In this document: positions 39,223 to 52,916 of the stretch, in pieces
Layout: each line of letters opens with the position of its first letter
Position numbering within the stretch: the stretch's first letter is position 1
Assembly (NCBI GenBank): GCA_025174535.1
Contig: JALBUN010000012.1
Span: 744,001-808,000, forward strand
Reading direction: 5' to 3'
Source: Cantharellus purpuraceus
Taxonomy: Eukaryota > Basidiomycota > Agaricomycetes > Cantharellales > Hydnaceae
Length of the DNA: 64,000 bases
The notes under the pieces: generated by a model
Databases searched by the model: none
What the model was told of the DNA's origin: nothing
What the model saw: the letters and a program-made list of their open reading frames with translations, nothing else
Program-made: the position numbers and the translations under genes

Positions 39223-42200
39223 CTAGCTTCTCCTGTTCTTGGATTCGGCAATTTGGATTAAGGCATCCTTCGCAGCTTGAAGGGCCGCCTCCGAGCCGAT
39301 AATGGTGATAAGGTTATCCTCGCGTCCCACAGTGATCTCCGCCCCCGTCTCCTGGCGCAGCCGGGCAACGTTCGCGCCTTGGGTGTAGTAGGTTAACAGG
39401 TGGGAGCAATTGAAACGTGAAAAAATACAGACCTTTGCTGCCAACAATTCGCGGAAAGACAGACCTATCAGGGAGAGTGAGAAATCCAACATGAGAAGCC
39501 TTTTCTGCATGGTCTATAGCGTTGTCGATGAGACTTTTAGCCTTGTCAAGAGCAGCCTGATCCTTAGCTCTGACAGTCCACTCAGAGTTTCCTTCCTCAG
39601 CATCCTGGTAGTTGGCAGTAACCTGCCACTGCACACCTCCAAGGTCAGTCTCGGAGTCAATGTCATCAATCCGTGTGGTAGCCTCCATAGACGGACGAGT
39701 AGGCACTGCTGACTTGGTGGGAGTGGCAGACTGATCCACACTTACACCAAATGAGCGAAGATTCCTGAAGAAGCTGCCCTGTTGGCTGATGACATGGTGA
39801 TATCTCAGAGGCACCTCCACTGTTGTCTTTAGAACTTCAGAAGTAGGCGCACGAACTTGTTTCGTCAGTTCGGCGACCGCTTTCTCAGCAGCCGACCTGG
39901 AACCAAGCACCTTCACAATATTCTGTTGCCCCACATCTTTGAGATCGACAGCGTTTTCTGGTTCCCCAACTTGAAGGTATGACCTCGAGCCAGGGAACTG
40001 CACCTGAGTTCCAGTGCGCCCTTGCAAGTCCTTCAAAAAATCTTTGGGATGAGTCAGACACCTATTATCAGAACGTAGAATCTCACAGTGAGATGTTGGC
40101 CACCACGTCCAATCATGGCCCTGTGTTGTGCCGCAGGAATGACAACTCCGAGGACAACACGGTCCCGAAGAGTCGCCACTGTCTTCTCCAGCTCGGCCTG
40201 GAGCTTAGTCACAAGGCCTCGTTCACCACGTAACCGGACCTCGTCTGCTGGCTCACCTTGCCTAGGGCTGAACCAAAAAAACAATTCAATTCAATCTCAT
40301 AGACTATTGAATCGTCAAGATGCTTACAAATGAATGAGTCCAGCTTGAAGCTTTGTATCGACCGGCCCACCACATTTAGCGACAAGATCACGGAGACCTT
40401 GACCACCTGCACCAATCAACGTTCGGTGGAATCTGCTCTCGATATTCAATGCTACAGTGACTTCTTCCCCAACACTGGCGGCGATAGCTAAGATAGCTGC
40501 CTTCGCGGCAGCGACGGCCTTCTTGGTGCCACGAACCGAAACGTTGGCCATAGGACCCGAGTCCTCTGAAGACTTATCGATATCGATTTGTGCATCGGTT
40601 GTATCCTTGATCTCGTTAATGGATGCACCGCCTTTACCAAGGATACGTGCGACCGCTCGTGTAGGCACTGTGAACTTCAATGTGTTATTGGACTCCTTCT
40701 CAAATTCAACGGCCTGAGGTCGATGTCAATTTACAGTAGATCATGCTATAATTTATGCACATACATCCATGATTTCGGCCTTGGCACCTGCGACGCCCTT
40801 CTTGCCTCCTTTGACTAAGACCTCATCGCTCTTCAAACCGTCACGAGTCTTGCCGACCTCCACATTGTCATCTGAACTACGAGGGAAGGTGATCTTAACT
40901 GAATACTTGTCCTATAGATATGCATGAGATAAGCAATCTGAAGTTTCGACAACATATTGACAGACCTCAAGCCTCATAACATATTTGCCATTTTGACCAA
41001 TAATCGAGGAGTGATACTGGCGTGGAATTCGAAGAATCTCCGATGTTTCATCGGCAAGCTTCTCGACTTGACTCAGAATCCTCCGTTTCGCTTCTTCGAC
41101 ATTTTCCTTCCGGCCGACAATCTATCCCAAAAAATCGTATGTTCATCATGCTGGTAAGGACACGTCGAGTTGCATTACCTTGACTTTTGACTTTAGAGCT
41201 ACGGCCTTTTTCTTTTTGCTCTCCTTCTCTTTTTCGTCTGCTTCATCACTGAAGTCTAGTTTTACGCCTAGCTGATCCCTAAGCCTGTAGGAAGGATGTT
41301 AACGTACCGCGAATCACAATATTGGCACTGACTCATTGACACGGCTGCCATGAGCACCGACGATCTTGCCAACATACTCTCTCCCGATTTCGAACTCAAC
41401 AGACTGTTAAAAACGTAAATGACCATACACCACTGGTACACTGGTCACATGAAAATAAAGACTCACATGGCTGTTGTCGATCTCATTATTCTTGGCCTCC
41501 TCGACGATACGAAGGATCTCCTTGGAAGCCCGGTCAACGTCCGCACTTGCACCGCGAATGACGATGATGTTGCTATCGTTTGCATCATTAACCAATTTCT
41601 TCGCGTCTTGCCCGAGTTTGATGGCAAGTGCCTTGTCCTCGCCGATGATCGCATTCAAAGTTGTTCCGCCTTGCCCGATAATAGCGTCATGCCACTTTTT
41701 ATCCACAATGAGGATTTCGCTTTTAACGTCTGCCGCATCTTTTGCCAATTTCCTCAGTTCCTTCTCCACCTCATCAAGATGTTTGGCTTTCTCTGGGGGT
41801 GGAACAGAAGCCGAAGCCGAAAGAGGATCGTAAACAAGGACAATCGTAGAAATTTCTGCTGATTCAAGTGGGAAATAAAGAAAAACATTGTGCACGTCGT
41901 GGAATTGCTTGATCCTGGTTATAAACGGTAAGTAAAATAAACTTGAAACAGTTACTGAGACTTGCTTCTTGAAAGATTTGCCTTGAATGACTCGATGCAG
42001 GAGCCAGTCAATTTCCACATCTCGCGTACCACCAATGAGTTTTGCAATTAGCTCAGAGAACTTCCTGACCGCAGCATCTACTGCGGCTTTCTCCCCAACA
42101 AAATCAATGTTTACGCTGCCCTGTTTGTCCATTGGTACGAAAGACGGCGGATAAACATCGACGCCTGGGTGTTCGTTTATGAGGCTCTTGGTGTAAGATG

Positions 42201-43716
42201 TCTTATTTATGTACGTGAGCAATTGCCTAGAAAGCGTGACCGGACCTGGCAATGGGTATTCGTGAATATGTTGCGAGTTGGCTCTCTATGACAAACAATA
42301 CATTGATGGAGAAACTACAAAACTGTGAACGTCGATACGCACCTCCATGACTGCCTGTAAACCAGAAGTCAAGTCTACAGGAAAACCCCAAATTGTGACA
42401 TCCTCGCCTGGCTCCTCTGGTCTGGGCACAACCACGGAGCACTTGGACTTGCGGAGGATCTCTTGATTACCAGCACCCACGAGGAGACGGTGCTGCCTCT
42501 TCGGGAGTTGGATAGACGAGAATGAAAGCCCTGTTTTGAATTCCTTGACGGTCGCCTTCACGCGGTCGATGACACGCCCTACAGCCTCTCTGTCACCACT
42601 GACTACGACTTCCCTGTCTTTTTCGACCCATGACAGATGGACTGCATCACCTTGGGCCGCTGCCTCAAACAGAGGCTTACGCACGAGAATAAATGGGACG
42701 ACATGCTGGGAAATATCACGCACACGTTGAGTAGTTTTGGAAGTCTTCGTTGCAACTATGGCCAAAAGTTGGCTGCGAGCCTCTTCAGCAAGTGGCGCTG
42801 GCCCTTGGACGGTAATAGGAACCATGGGTCCATCCTCATCTCCATCAACAATGGAACTAGGGGGCAAAGGAGTGCCAGAGCGTGTAACAGGTTGTGACGT
42901 GCCGTTAAGATAGCCATTAGTGCCATTCGAGGCGAATGAATCTTTGCGAGGTATGTCAATCCTAACACCAGTCGCATCACGAATGTCTTTGAGTTTGGCG
43001 CCTAAAATGCATGGTTAACAGTGAGAAAGCATGAAAAACATCGAGTGGTTAATACCTTTGGGACCGATAATCGCGGCAATCGTGGAGGCCGGGGCATTGA
43101 TGGTGAGCGTTACCTAGAGCCATGAACATTGGACGAATGAAATAACTAAACAAATCAAAAATCGACATACAACCGGGCTAAGCGATGCAACAAGCTGGCG
43201 CCTGGCCTTCTCTACTTCCCTCTCAGACTCGCCTTTAACTACGAACGTGGTTTGACCGGTTTTCCTTTGCGTGGATGCCTCAACCTTGACTTTAAATTTG
43301 GTAATAATGGTCTTCATAACATCTCCCAAGGACCCGGACTTGCCATCTTTGCCAGCGTGGGATAAGTCGACCGCGTTGAGACTGAACGAATCAGACACGA
43401 GTTTGCTTTGAGGGGCTGTGCTTTTGATTCGAGGCGCAGAGCCACCCCATACTGCCGGCGTGATTTGCCTCGCGGAAGGCACGGAAGGAGCGAGGGATGG
43501 GAAAGCCGTCTGAGATTCAGTGTCGAGAGTGGCGGATGCACTGTTGACAGTCGGACGTTTAGCCTTGAGGTCATCATTGCTACCTAGAGATGGGAAAGGA
43601 TCTGGGGCCCCTTCCAGTTCCAGCTTGTGCTTACGCTGCGAAGGAGGAGTGAATGTAGATCTTGGAGAAAAAGGATAGCTCTACCTGGAGGTCGGCCGCG
43701 GATAGAGTAGCCATAG
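39223..43716 (-). CDS. SCP160: Multi-KH RNA-binding protein, vigilin/Scp160
   Basis: Large polysome- and ER-associated RNA-binding protein. The ATG at 43716 (MATLSAADLQ) splices to RKHKLELEGAPDPFPSLG. After a low-complexity part comes a first degenerate KH unit, then a series of KH domains recognised by their GxxG loops. In order they are IIGPKGAKLKDIRD, LVGAGNQEILRKSK, IIGQGGTTLNAIIG, IVGAHGSRVNELRDQ, IIGQNGKYVMRLED and ILGKGGASINEIKDTT. LIGAGGQGLRDLVAK, MIGRGGQHLTDFLKDL and IVGSKGANVARLRQETG complete the set. The stop is after IQIAESKNRRS. The vigilin family has 14-15 KH units, many degenerate; nine clear loops are visible. Exon borders are numerous and approximate. The gene is convergent with U2SURP, 136 bp apart, and divergent from the M28 protease. 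Confidence 0.93.
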
Positions 43717-44762
43717 ACTGTTAAGGTGCGATGTCCGAAAGAAGACAAGCCGTTGACGGAGAGGGTGACCTGAGGTACGGTTATGGGGGTGGCAAAGCCA
43801 GACCAGCAGCTAACGTGGACGTGAGCGTTCGGAGCAACAAGTTATTCGCTTGCAAGAATTAGCGCCGAGGCCGAGAGGGCATAGTGTGGACCAGCATGTA
43901 TCACCGTGGACCTGTTAAAAGCAACCTCAACGTTTGCGGCTTGCTAATGTAAAGTTTCATTAATGTTATCCACCTTCTCAGAGTTCTTTTGAAGTCCCAA
44001 TTGCTGTAGAACATAAGCTCTCCTGAGAGCCCTGGAGCAGCTTTAATTCAGGCTACACTGTGGACACCGGCATTGGTCATGGATATGCCGCTGTCGTGTC
44101 ACTCACAATGCATGCAGTTGGAAGGTAACACAATGAAATTGCAGCCTCACATAAGCGCATTCAAGCTGCTTCCAGATCGATCTTAGTCTTGAGGAACTTC
44201 TCTACCAACTTCTCATCCCACTTTCACCAGTTTGAACCCAATGTTACTATATTATCAGAGGTTCAGTTTGATCTCCTCGATGGCTGGAAGCGGATGAAAT
44301 ACTCATGACCTGGCTGACGGTCACAGTGACAAACTCTGAGAGGGAGTCAATGTCCAGATCTGGCCTCTACCTATCAACTTACGCACAGGCACAGGTTCTA
44401 TAAGCTTTAGATTTGAGGTGTGGTTACTAGTGTGATGACCGAACCCGCAGTACCTATGCTTATACTCACTCAGACCTGCAAGCTTCAGACAAATCCGTCG
44501 GCTCGAGCCGAGAAAACTTCCCACGGAAAGCTACCCACAGAATATCACTAAATATTAATTGGCTTGTACTATTATTTCATTATGCCTGACCCTTGCATGT
44601 GCCTCAAGTCTTTCAAAGCAATCGGCTTACCCCAAATAGCCGAGTCGAGCCTGCTTTTAGCCCAGCCGCGGTAGTACCACAGACAGGTCACGTGATTTCC
44701 ATGGCCTTAACATCACTCGTCTAGTACTGTTTAAGTACCTCCTCCCGCCCTTGGGTTCCACA
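43717..44762. other. Divergent promoter region, vigilin and M28 protease
   Basis: About 1 kb without a supported gene. A perfect palindrome TCACGTGA at 44688-44695 lies 68 bp before the protease ATG. Short minus frames (44321-44524) look random. Confidence 0.5.
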
Positions 44763-47665
44763 ATGTCTGTACCGGCGTGGGCAGTCGACTATGCGGTGAA
44801 TCGCATCAACCGTTCAGGGACACTCTCTGCTGCCTTTAGTGTTTCCTTCACAACTTGCATCACCCTCCTAGTCTATGCGGCCATCTTCATCAGTTCAATT
44901 GTTGTATACGAAGGTGTTCCAGAGGCTCCCGCTTCATCCCGACAACTTGGCCTTAACTTGACAGATGCTCTTCGTGATCTTCAAGTTGTGAGTCTTGGCA
45001 TGATAGCGCCTGTATGCTGCATTCAGTAACTGTAACAGATTGCTGGCATCCCGCATCCCTATAACTCCCATGCAAACGATATGGTTCGCTCCCACATCCT
45101 TTCTCGCGTTACTGAAATAGCAGAGCTTCGTAACGACGTGCACATAGTGGACGATTTGCGAAGCAACGCAACGTGGTATTCCGCAGCTGGCGTATACTTC
45201 GAAGGGAACAATATCTTGGTTAAAATTGACGGGAAACAACCAGAGCTTGACGCAGTCCTCTTCTCAGCCCACTTCGACTCAGTCTCTACGGGATATGGTG
45301 CGACAGACGACGGCATGGGTGTTGCAACACTGCTCCAACTCGTGGGGTACTTCGCGGATAATATTCCGAAGCGAACTGTCATATTTAACATAAATAATGC
45401 GGAAGAGGATGGGTTGATGGGCGCACATGCGTGAATAATCTGTTTCCATTCCAAGTGAAGTATTAATCGTTCGCCAGTTTTCTAGAGCATCCTTGGTCGT
45501 CTCTCCCCAAACTCTTCCTGAATCTGGAAGGGGCTGGCGCGGGAGGGTATGTGGTCTAAACATCCTACCTGCAGTTATTCATTTTTTATATCTCATTCGT
45601 CTGGACCACCCTGCAGGCGGCCCCTACTCTTTCGTACCTCATCCAACTCGGTCACCCAAGCGTTTAACAATGTTTCTCATCCCCACGGCTCAGTCTTATG
45701 CTCAGATGCCTTTCAGCGTGGTTTAGTTCGATCCTCAACCGATTTTACGGTATATCAAACAAAGGGCATGAGAGGTCTTGATCTGGCGTTTTATAAACGA
45801 CGTAGTTTCTATCACACCAAAATGGATTCTGTTCCAAGTCTTGGAGGCACTAATTCCCTATGGATTATGATGGAATCTGCCCTGATATCGGGTATTGCGT
45901 TAACGGAAACTATTCCGGTCAAAGATGTTGACGGTCCAGCCGTTTACTACGATCGTATGTGTGCAATTAACTCATCATTGTTTTCTTCTATCGTCTAATA
46001 TATTCTTTGTTAGTTTTTGGGAGGATATTGATTACGTTCCCCCTCCGCACCCTCTTCGCTGTCCACATTGAGTCTCTCATTGTAGGAGCCTTTCTTATGG
46101 GGATTGGCATCTATGTTTCTTATCCACGAAGAATTATCCACTGGTCTCCGAAGCGATGGGTGCGGCTTCCTCTGGCATTCGTATTGGGAATATGCTTGCC
46201 CTTTGGTCTGGCTGCATTGTTCACATATATGAACCCATATGTAAGGTCTCTCTTCCTTACATAGGGGCGTACATTTACAGTGACTACAGATTGTATACTC
46301 TTCAGGATATGCAGTCTTCGTTTCACTCATATCCCTGGCTTTCCTGGCTATCTACATTCCGCTTGCTCCTTTCGTATGGAAACCAGAACCCCAACAAAAG
46401 TCGATTATAATCCTGGAGAATTATGTCTTATGGTACATTCTTCTAGCATTTAACACTATCCTCGTACGCAGAAATATTGGGGGGTTATATGTGATTTTAT
46501 ACTTTCACATTCTATCGCTCAGTGCGGTAGCTGTCACTGTTTTGGAGTATTTCGACGCCCGGCGATCGGAAACTCAACAATTAGCGAACGCTGACACTAT
46601 AGAGGATAACAATGCCGGCGAAGAACAGAGGGAAGGCGATTACACTGAGACTAGTCCTCTTATCCCGAGGCGAAGGAATGACATACACGTGAGGGACGTT
46701 AGGAATGGAGGAAAGCCAGCATTTTGGTTACTACAGTACCTGGTTCTTGTCCCGTATCCCGTCATATTAGTGACACAGATAGGGTTTATGGTATTGGGAG
46801 CGCTGCCTCAGACACTCGCTGATGGGAGTCCCGCCCTTCTTGGTAGGCCTTTTCATCGTACTTGGAGAACATGCTAACCCACCGTCGAGTAGTCTATCTG
46901 ATTTTCGCCCTCTTGAGCTTCCTTCTCATGTTACCCATCGCACCGTTCGTCCACAAATTACATCGTTATGTTGCTGTGGGTTTCTTCCTTCTTCTCCTGG
47001 GTGCTGGCGTCTACAGTCTGGTTGCATTCCCATTTTCGACGGCCTCGCCTCTCAAAGTCTTCTTTTATCAATCAATAAACCTAGACACAGGATCGAACTC
47101 CGTGAAACTGACGGGCCTGCCTGGGTATATCGACAAGCATATCATTCCTAGCTTACCATCGGCTTTGGGCCAGTCCATCGAGTGCAGTGATTCAGGCCTA
47201 CGACCAGGCTTGCGGACTTGTCAATTCGAAGGTCTTACTCCAGCGGTCGTTACAAATAAAACGAGCGATTGGCTGTCCTTCAGTACGAGCCTCACAGCGC
47301 CCGGGACAGCTCTCATCAAACTGAAGGGGATGAATACACGATCCTGCAGGGTTTATTTCGATCATCCCGTTACGTCCGTGCACGTAGAAAACTCTACAGG
47401 GGAGGTGCAAAATGACTATCCTTTCCCTTCGGAAGGCGTTACAGAGCTGCGATTATGGAGTCGAACATGGAATAAAGAGTTTGCTTTCACCGTCACTTGG
47501 CAGGAGCAGGATGCACTGACAGGACGCGTGTCGTGTGGTTGGGCAGAGAGTATGGAAGGTCGCATACCCGCATTTACAGAGGTTCTCGGGTATCTACCTG
47601 ACTGGGTTCTTGTTACCAAGACAAGTGACGCTTTGGTGGAGGGGATACGGAATTTCACTGTATGA
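44763..47665 (+). CDS. PFF1: Vacuolar membrane protease (M28 family, Pff1-like)
   Basis: Multi-pass vacuolar membrane metallopeptidase. The ATG at 44763 (MSVPAWAVDYAVNRINRSG) precedes a first membrane helix (FTTCITLLVYAAIFISSIVV). The lumenal M28 domain follows, with zinc-binding VLFSAHFDSVSTGYGATDDG and MGVATLL, then NINNAEEDGLMGAHAFLEH (catalytic glutamates) and LPKLFLNLEGAGAGG. STDFTVY, GLDLAFYKRRSFYHTKMDS (histidine ligand) and SLGGTNSLWIMMESAL end the domain. The C-terminal half has several membrane spans (for example LPLAFVLGICLPFGLAALF, YLIFALLSFLLMLPIAPF, VGFFLLLLGAGVYSLVAF). A lumenal end with repeated Asn glycosylation sites follows, and the protein ends LVEGIRNFTV. Introns are short; the ORF track-independent splice at about 45432 joins AHA to FLEH. 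Confidence 0.94.
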
Positions 47666-47905
47666 GTAAGCGATAGTTGTTCGAGTAGTCTTGTGTATGC
47701 CAGTGAAAGTCCACTTTGAGGACTTCCGTCACGCGTGACAAGACGCGTAAATGCACCCTTCTCTCTCTAATCCTACCTCCCGTCCCTAAATATCGTTCTG
47801 AACACCGTTGTCAGACACTCAGCCATTCACTGGAATAGGACTCTCGCTGAAAGCTTGTTATTGACTAGCGATTCCTCAGGCTACGCTACTAGACTGTTGA
47901 TAAGC
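47666..47905. other. Short spacer upstream of the disordered-protein gene
   Basis: It contains the palindrome GTCACGCGTGAC at 47728-47739, about 170 bp before the next start. No gene is seen. Confidence 0.5.
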
Positions 47906-50772
47906 ATGGATTCGAAGGACCAGAGACAATATGCTGACGTAGGAATCCAAACCTCGCCAATTTCTCCACTATTCGTGGCAACGTCTTCTTCTACCAATCC
48001 TAGCGCAAGTGCCCTCGATGGAGGTACTATGAGTGTCCTACACCCGGCTCCATCGGATTTCCTTGGCTTGGAAGGCTCACCCAGCAGAGAGGGATGCATC
48101 TCTATGAATAAGAATAAACACGTATCTTCTGATTCACACACCCTACCTCTTCTGCCATCTTTCCCTTCATCTTTCGGACTTCAACGCTCTATTCCTAGCT
48201 CGCGACTTAACTCCTCAAGTAACCGAACTGTTTCATTACCCGAGACTCTCTACGACGAAGATCTGCGCCTCGTGTTATCGCACCTTATGGATAGCGGCGA
48301 TTCCGAAGTCAGAGAACAGCCAAGGGTGGTGTCCATGCCAGAGTCTCTGCAGTTACGTGCGCTGCGTTGTACTACCGCGAACACGTATGACCAACTCGAT
48401 TCCAATGTCCCTTCACTGGAGGAAATGACATCTGATGAACGAACCAATACTGATAGTGAAGATTTGGGCTCTAACTCATCCACTCCATCCACTCCTGGCA
48501 CGATTGTCATGCACTCGCTCTCTTCGGATCCATATCATACGCCTTCACCGCCACCGTCTTCCTGTGACTCCATAGAATTCACTCTAGAAGATCCAGCCCA
48601 CTTGCCTAATACTTTCCTACGCGGGCCCACATCTCCGCCTCTGATCGACCCTGCAGCCTCCAACAAGACAGTTGGTTTACTAGAAGACGATGGTGGGTCA
48701 GACGATGATTCATAAACTTATCTAAGATTGTCTTTTGGTCTTATAACAGGGTGGCTAACGTGGGCAAACTCGCCTCCACGCCCTATCCCTGCACTTCACG
48801 GGCCTTCTTCTCTGCCTTACGCCCGATGTCCATCGTATGTTTTTTGTCTTCTCGCATTTTGACTGAAATGAATGGTCTTTCCAGCGGCGCAGAGGGCACG
48901 ATCATCAGCGAGCCCTCTTCGCTGCCGCGCATGATATGGGGTCTTGATCCTAATGACGCTGTTCCGAATTCTCATGTCACTCAAAGTCAAACACAGCAGT
49001 CACGAGCTATATCTATTAAGCTTCCTGTTAACGACTTGAAGACGCGCTACAATGCTCATCAGGGATCAGCCTCGTCTGTGTCTACACCATCAACGTTTGG
49101 CTCTCGGCACGTTGGTCCGAGATTTGGGAATGCAGATATGAACTATAGCTCATTTGAACAAGTGCAAGCTGGAAAAGAATTCTCGAGATTTATGCCGACA
49201 GCGCTCGAAGCTCGTCAAGGAGAAGATCTCCGGAGCAACTTGCGCAGAATGCCTAGGAGTGGCTCCGAACACGGTTTCAATGCAAGTGTTCATGAGGAGC
49301 CAAGTCGACTAGAATATCGATACGAGCATAATTTGTGTGACGACAGTATCATGGATTGCTCTCATCTTACTTTGGGTGCCCCGCACACTTCGGACAGAGT
49401 CTTCGAGTTACTGCCAGTTGAGGCGACACCAGCGGATCAGCGTCCACCAGATAGTCGAAACCAAGATGGAATACACAGACAGCATTCTTATGAACCAGGC
49501 TCACGCAATGGACATCCGGCAAATTTGTTCGACCTACCTTCTAGTCCCGTCACCTTGCGCGATCGTGTATCCAATGGGTACCCTCGCGCTGCAGCTGGTG
49601 CGAGGCCTCGGCCCATTGCTCAGGAGTTTACTCCAAACTGTCTCCCAACACCTCCCAGCTCGACTTCCCCGCAATGGTCTTCTGCCTTCTCTCCCCTGAG
49701 GAACGGCCGTTCACTCTCTGCAGGCTCCTCACGGAGTAGCTATGACTTGTCGTCTGAAATGAGACCACATGCACATGCGACGAACGACGAGCTCTCAGAA
49801 GAATTGCGCAGATTCGTTTTTGAGAATATGTCCCCCATCAGCTCTGCTAAAGCTATTGATGCTCTCCAAGCCGCCCGAACATATCATACATCTGCGGCCA
49901 GAAGTATATTTTTGACAGCACGTAAAGTTCTCAGTTCTTCGGAGAGTCCGGCTCACCCTCCTGGACTCACCATTCCACAACATACTCATTCCAAAACGCT
50001 AGAACCTTTTGATTCCCTTTCTGCACATGAGTTTTCACCAAAGTCAAATTCTCCCTCAGCAAGCCCCTACATGCGAAGCACCCTCTCCAATCCACGTTCG
50101 ATCCCCCTCTCTCGTCTACGCCAGAAACGCGGTGGCGTCAAGCTTGCTACTGTGCCAGAGGAGGACTCTGCTGAGCCTCATGCACACGACGGGAGGTTGG
50201 TTCCATCGTCACACACCCCGTTTCGATTGTTCCTGCGCGCACCAAGTCCTTTGGATGACAGACTGCATGCTCAAAGTATGGAAGATAAGACGACACATGG
50301 GGAAGACTTGAGGCTGAGACAAGCCCGTGTGAAGTTGCCTCATAGTGGGAACCCTCGCACGGAAGGTATGCAAGGTAGAAATTTCGATCCGAATCAAAGC
50401 ACAACGCCCCAAAATTCACCGAAGAAAAAGAGGCTACAAAGAAGGAAAAGGCCTGTAAGGCATCTGGAACCGGAGAAAGCGGGGTTCCCTCTCGTCTCTG
50501 AAGGCACCGTCTCGTTTGGCGCTTCTAATTCGTTCACAACTCAAGATATTCGAAAGGAGGAGGAACAATTGTCCTTGACATGTACACCCCCAGGTAAATT
50601 TCATCCGATGGAAACACGAGCTCTAATGGACACGGCACTGCAGCCAGACGGGACGATAAAAGTACACCGACTTAAAGTTGATGTGACTCCATTTTCAAAT
50701 ACCATCGTGGAAACAATGATATCTCAGTCACCACGCGGCATCGAGCCAACTTTCCAATTCCATTCTTTATGA
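47906..50772 (+). CDS. Large low-complexity protein of unknown function with one conserved-looking motif
   Basis: I do not recognise a named family. The ATG at 47906 reads MDSKDQRQYADVGIQTSPIS. The first exon appears to end at a stop at 48715, but joining VGLLEDD at about 48691 to an acceptor at 48750 gives GWLTWANSPPRPIPALHGPS. A second short intron (about 48834-48882) then joins CPS to GAEGTIISEPSSLPRMIWGL. This tryptophan- and proline-rich block spans two splice sites yet stays in frame, which argues it is real and constrained. The rest is Ser/Pro-rich and disordered, with acidic patches and a basic stretch KKKRLQRRKRPVR that could be a nuclear signal, ending near TFQFHSL. A regulatory or scaffold role is possible but not shown. 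It is convergent with the next gene, only 64 bp away. Confidence 0.75.
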
Positions 50773-50836
50773 CTTCACTTAAAAGTCAACGATGTAATAC
50801 ATACATAACCACGTCAGACGTATTGAACATCGATCT

Positions 50837-52916
50837 TCATGGTTTGACAAAGAGATCCGTGAACTTGTCGACGGCCATCTTGAAGAGAAATGGCGAGTCC
50901 GAAACAGTATCCATGATCCTGGCAAAGTGCAGGCAGTCAAAAGCTGAAAACAATCAATAAACACGGATTGATCTTACGTCTTCTGGTGAGCTTCATCGAA
51001 GTGATGCGAAATGTGTCTGATACGAATAAGACAAGCCATAAATGGCATGTGTATTTTGTCACTTACCTCTTAAACTTGTTTATCAGTAGGGGTGTTCCTT
51101 CCGTGCGCTGTGCCAGAAATCAGCTACGAACACTTGATATGACGAGGTCATGCACTTGCCCTTCTCTTGTGGCCAACAGGATATTCAACCTGCACTTCAT
51201 CGAGAACGGTTCCATCGTTAAGTTCGACAAGTAAAGCATTGCCGATCGACCTCTTCTCGGGATCATGGTAATCAACACTGAACACCATTTCTTCAACACA
51301 GTGCATCTTGGCTCGAAGGGCATCGATCCGAGGATCAGCAGCTGCTGCATCCGTGCTGTTTATAATATCTATTATGACGAATACGTGACGCAGAAATATG
51401 CTTACTATGACTCGCTGGTCAGATGTCCATGAATGAGAGGATAAGCCACCATGTAGTTGATGTCATGGCTGTGATCGTTATAACTGCACTCACACACGCA
51501 TAGAACAGGTCAAACTTACTCTCTGTCAGCAAAGTTGTCGAGTGGACCCTTTTTATTGATGATTCTAAGTTTAAAGTCAGTAGACACCGACATGGAACGG
51601 CACTGTAAGGCAAACCTGATGGCTGCTTCTTGAGTGCGAATTCTTACGCTCTTGATGTCATCGGTGGACCTTCCGAGTTGCTTCAACTTGTCATGCACGG
51701 TATGAGCGGCCTCTACGGCGGTCTGGGCATGGAACTCCGCGGGATACGAAATCTTGAACAAGACATTCTCCATTACATACGAGCCAAAGGGACGTTGGAA
51801 CTCAAAAGCTTTGCCCTAAACAGAAAAATATTGGAGCCTGCTTTGAATGCAGAATCCATGAGGGAATACACCTTGAAAAGAACGTCATAAAATCCCCAAG
51901 TCTTCGCAGTCAGCACAGAAGGGAGACCCATTTGTCCTTTCTTGACCAAAAGTGCGAGGTTGACAGCTCGCGAGCAAGCGTCACCCGCAGCCCAAGATTT
52001 ACGAGATCCGGTGTTGGGGGCATGGCGGTATGTCCGCAAAGACTGACCATCGACCCATGCTTGAGAAACTGCGTCCATCGTCTGATCGCGCGACAAACCG
52101 CTGTGCGAGAGAAGCCATTGAGTAAAATCCTACATTCTCATGGCGAGCGAACCATCCTCACAGCATCTTGCTCACAACTGCAGTACTTGCAACCTTGACA
52201 AGTACGACATGATCAAGACCAACGCGGTTGAAAGAGTTGAGGAGTGCTAGGCCCCCCTGTATTTCGTGCGCCTTGATCATCCCCTCAAGGATGTCTTTCA
52301 CTGTAAAGACTTGCCCCTGGCGAGTTAAATGGTCTGCAACCGCAAGGATAGCTCCCAAGTTGTCGGAAGGATGACCCCCTGACGAGTGTCATCAACATGT
52401 GAATAGCATATTTGGAGGCACATACATTCGGCAGCCAAAAAGCAATCATTGAAATCAAGCCAACGAATAATAGTTCCAATATTGAATGCCCCACGTATAG
52501 GATCTAGTTGGTAATTTGTTCCAGGCACTCTTGTTCCTGGCTTGCAAGTGAACAAAAATGATAACTATAATAAAGTCACTACCATTTGGAACGGTCGTCC
52601 CTTCGACGACAGGACCCAAAAGACTTGCACATTCCGGAAACCGCAGTCCCTCTAGACCGCACCCAATTGTATCGATTAAACAAAGGCGCGCGGTCTCATA
52701 TGCCAGATCCGAAGTGATCTCGTAATCATGGACGTAGTCCGCAATTTGTTGGAGAACCTTATCAGGTTCGGGACGAACAGAGCTCTCTCCAATGTGAGCC
52801 GACATTGCGCGAGAGGGTAGGAGTACAGGTGATGACAAACGTGAAAGTCTAACCCACGCAGAGTGCCTTGGAAGAAGAGATAAGCGCGACGAGCGGAGTG
52901 AGACAGTCCTGAGCAT
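50837..52916 (-). CDS. PDH1: 2-methylcitrate dehydratase (PrpD/MmgE family), mitochondrial
   Basis: Dehydrates 2-methylcitrate to 2-methyl-cis-aconitate in the methylcitrate cycle that clears propionyl-CoA. I choose the ATG at 52916 because it opens a presequence ([19 protein letters not shown]) and precedes [20 protein letters not shown]. Family segments in order: [117 protein letters not shown] and [20 protein letters not shown]. The last exon ends KFTDLFVKP. The FND/EWGHPSDN region lines the active site in PrpD. It is split by about ten introns. It shares a 274-bp promoter with the divergent Clr2-like gene. Confidence 0.94.

Noticed and set aside
39410..39712. Plus-strand frames inside vigilin
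   Set aside because: They are antisense shadows; the minus strand shows KH motifs.
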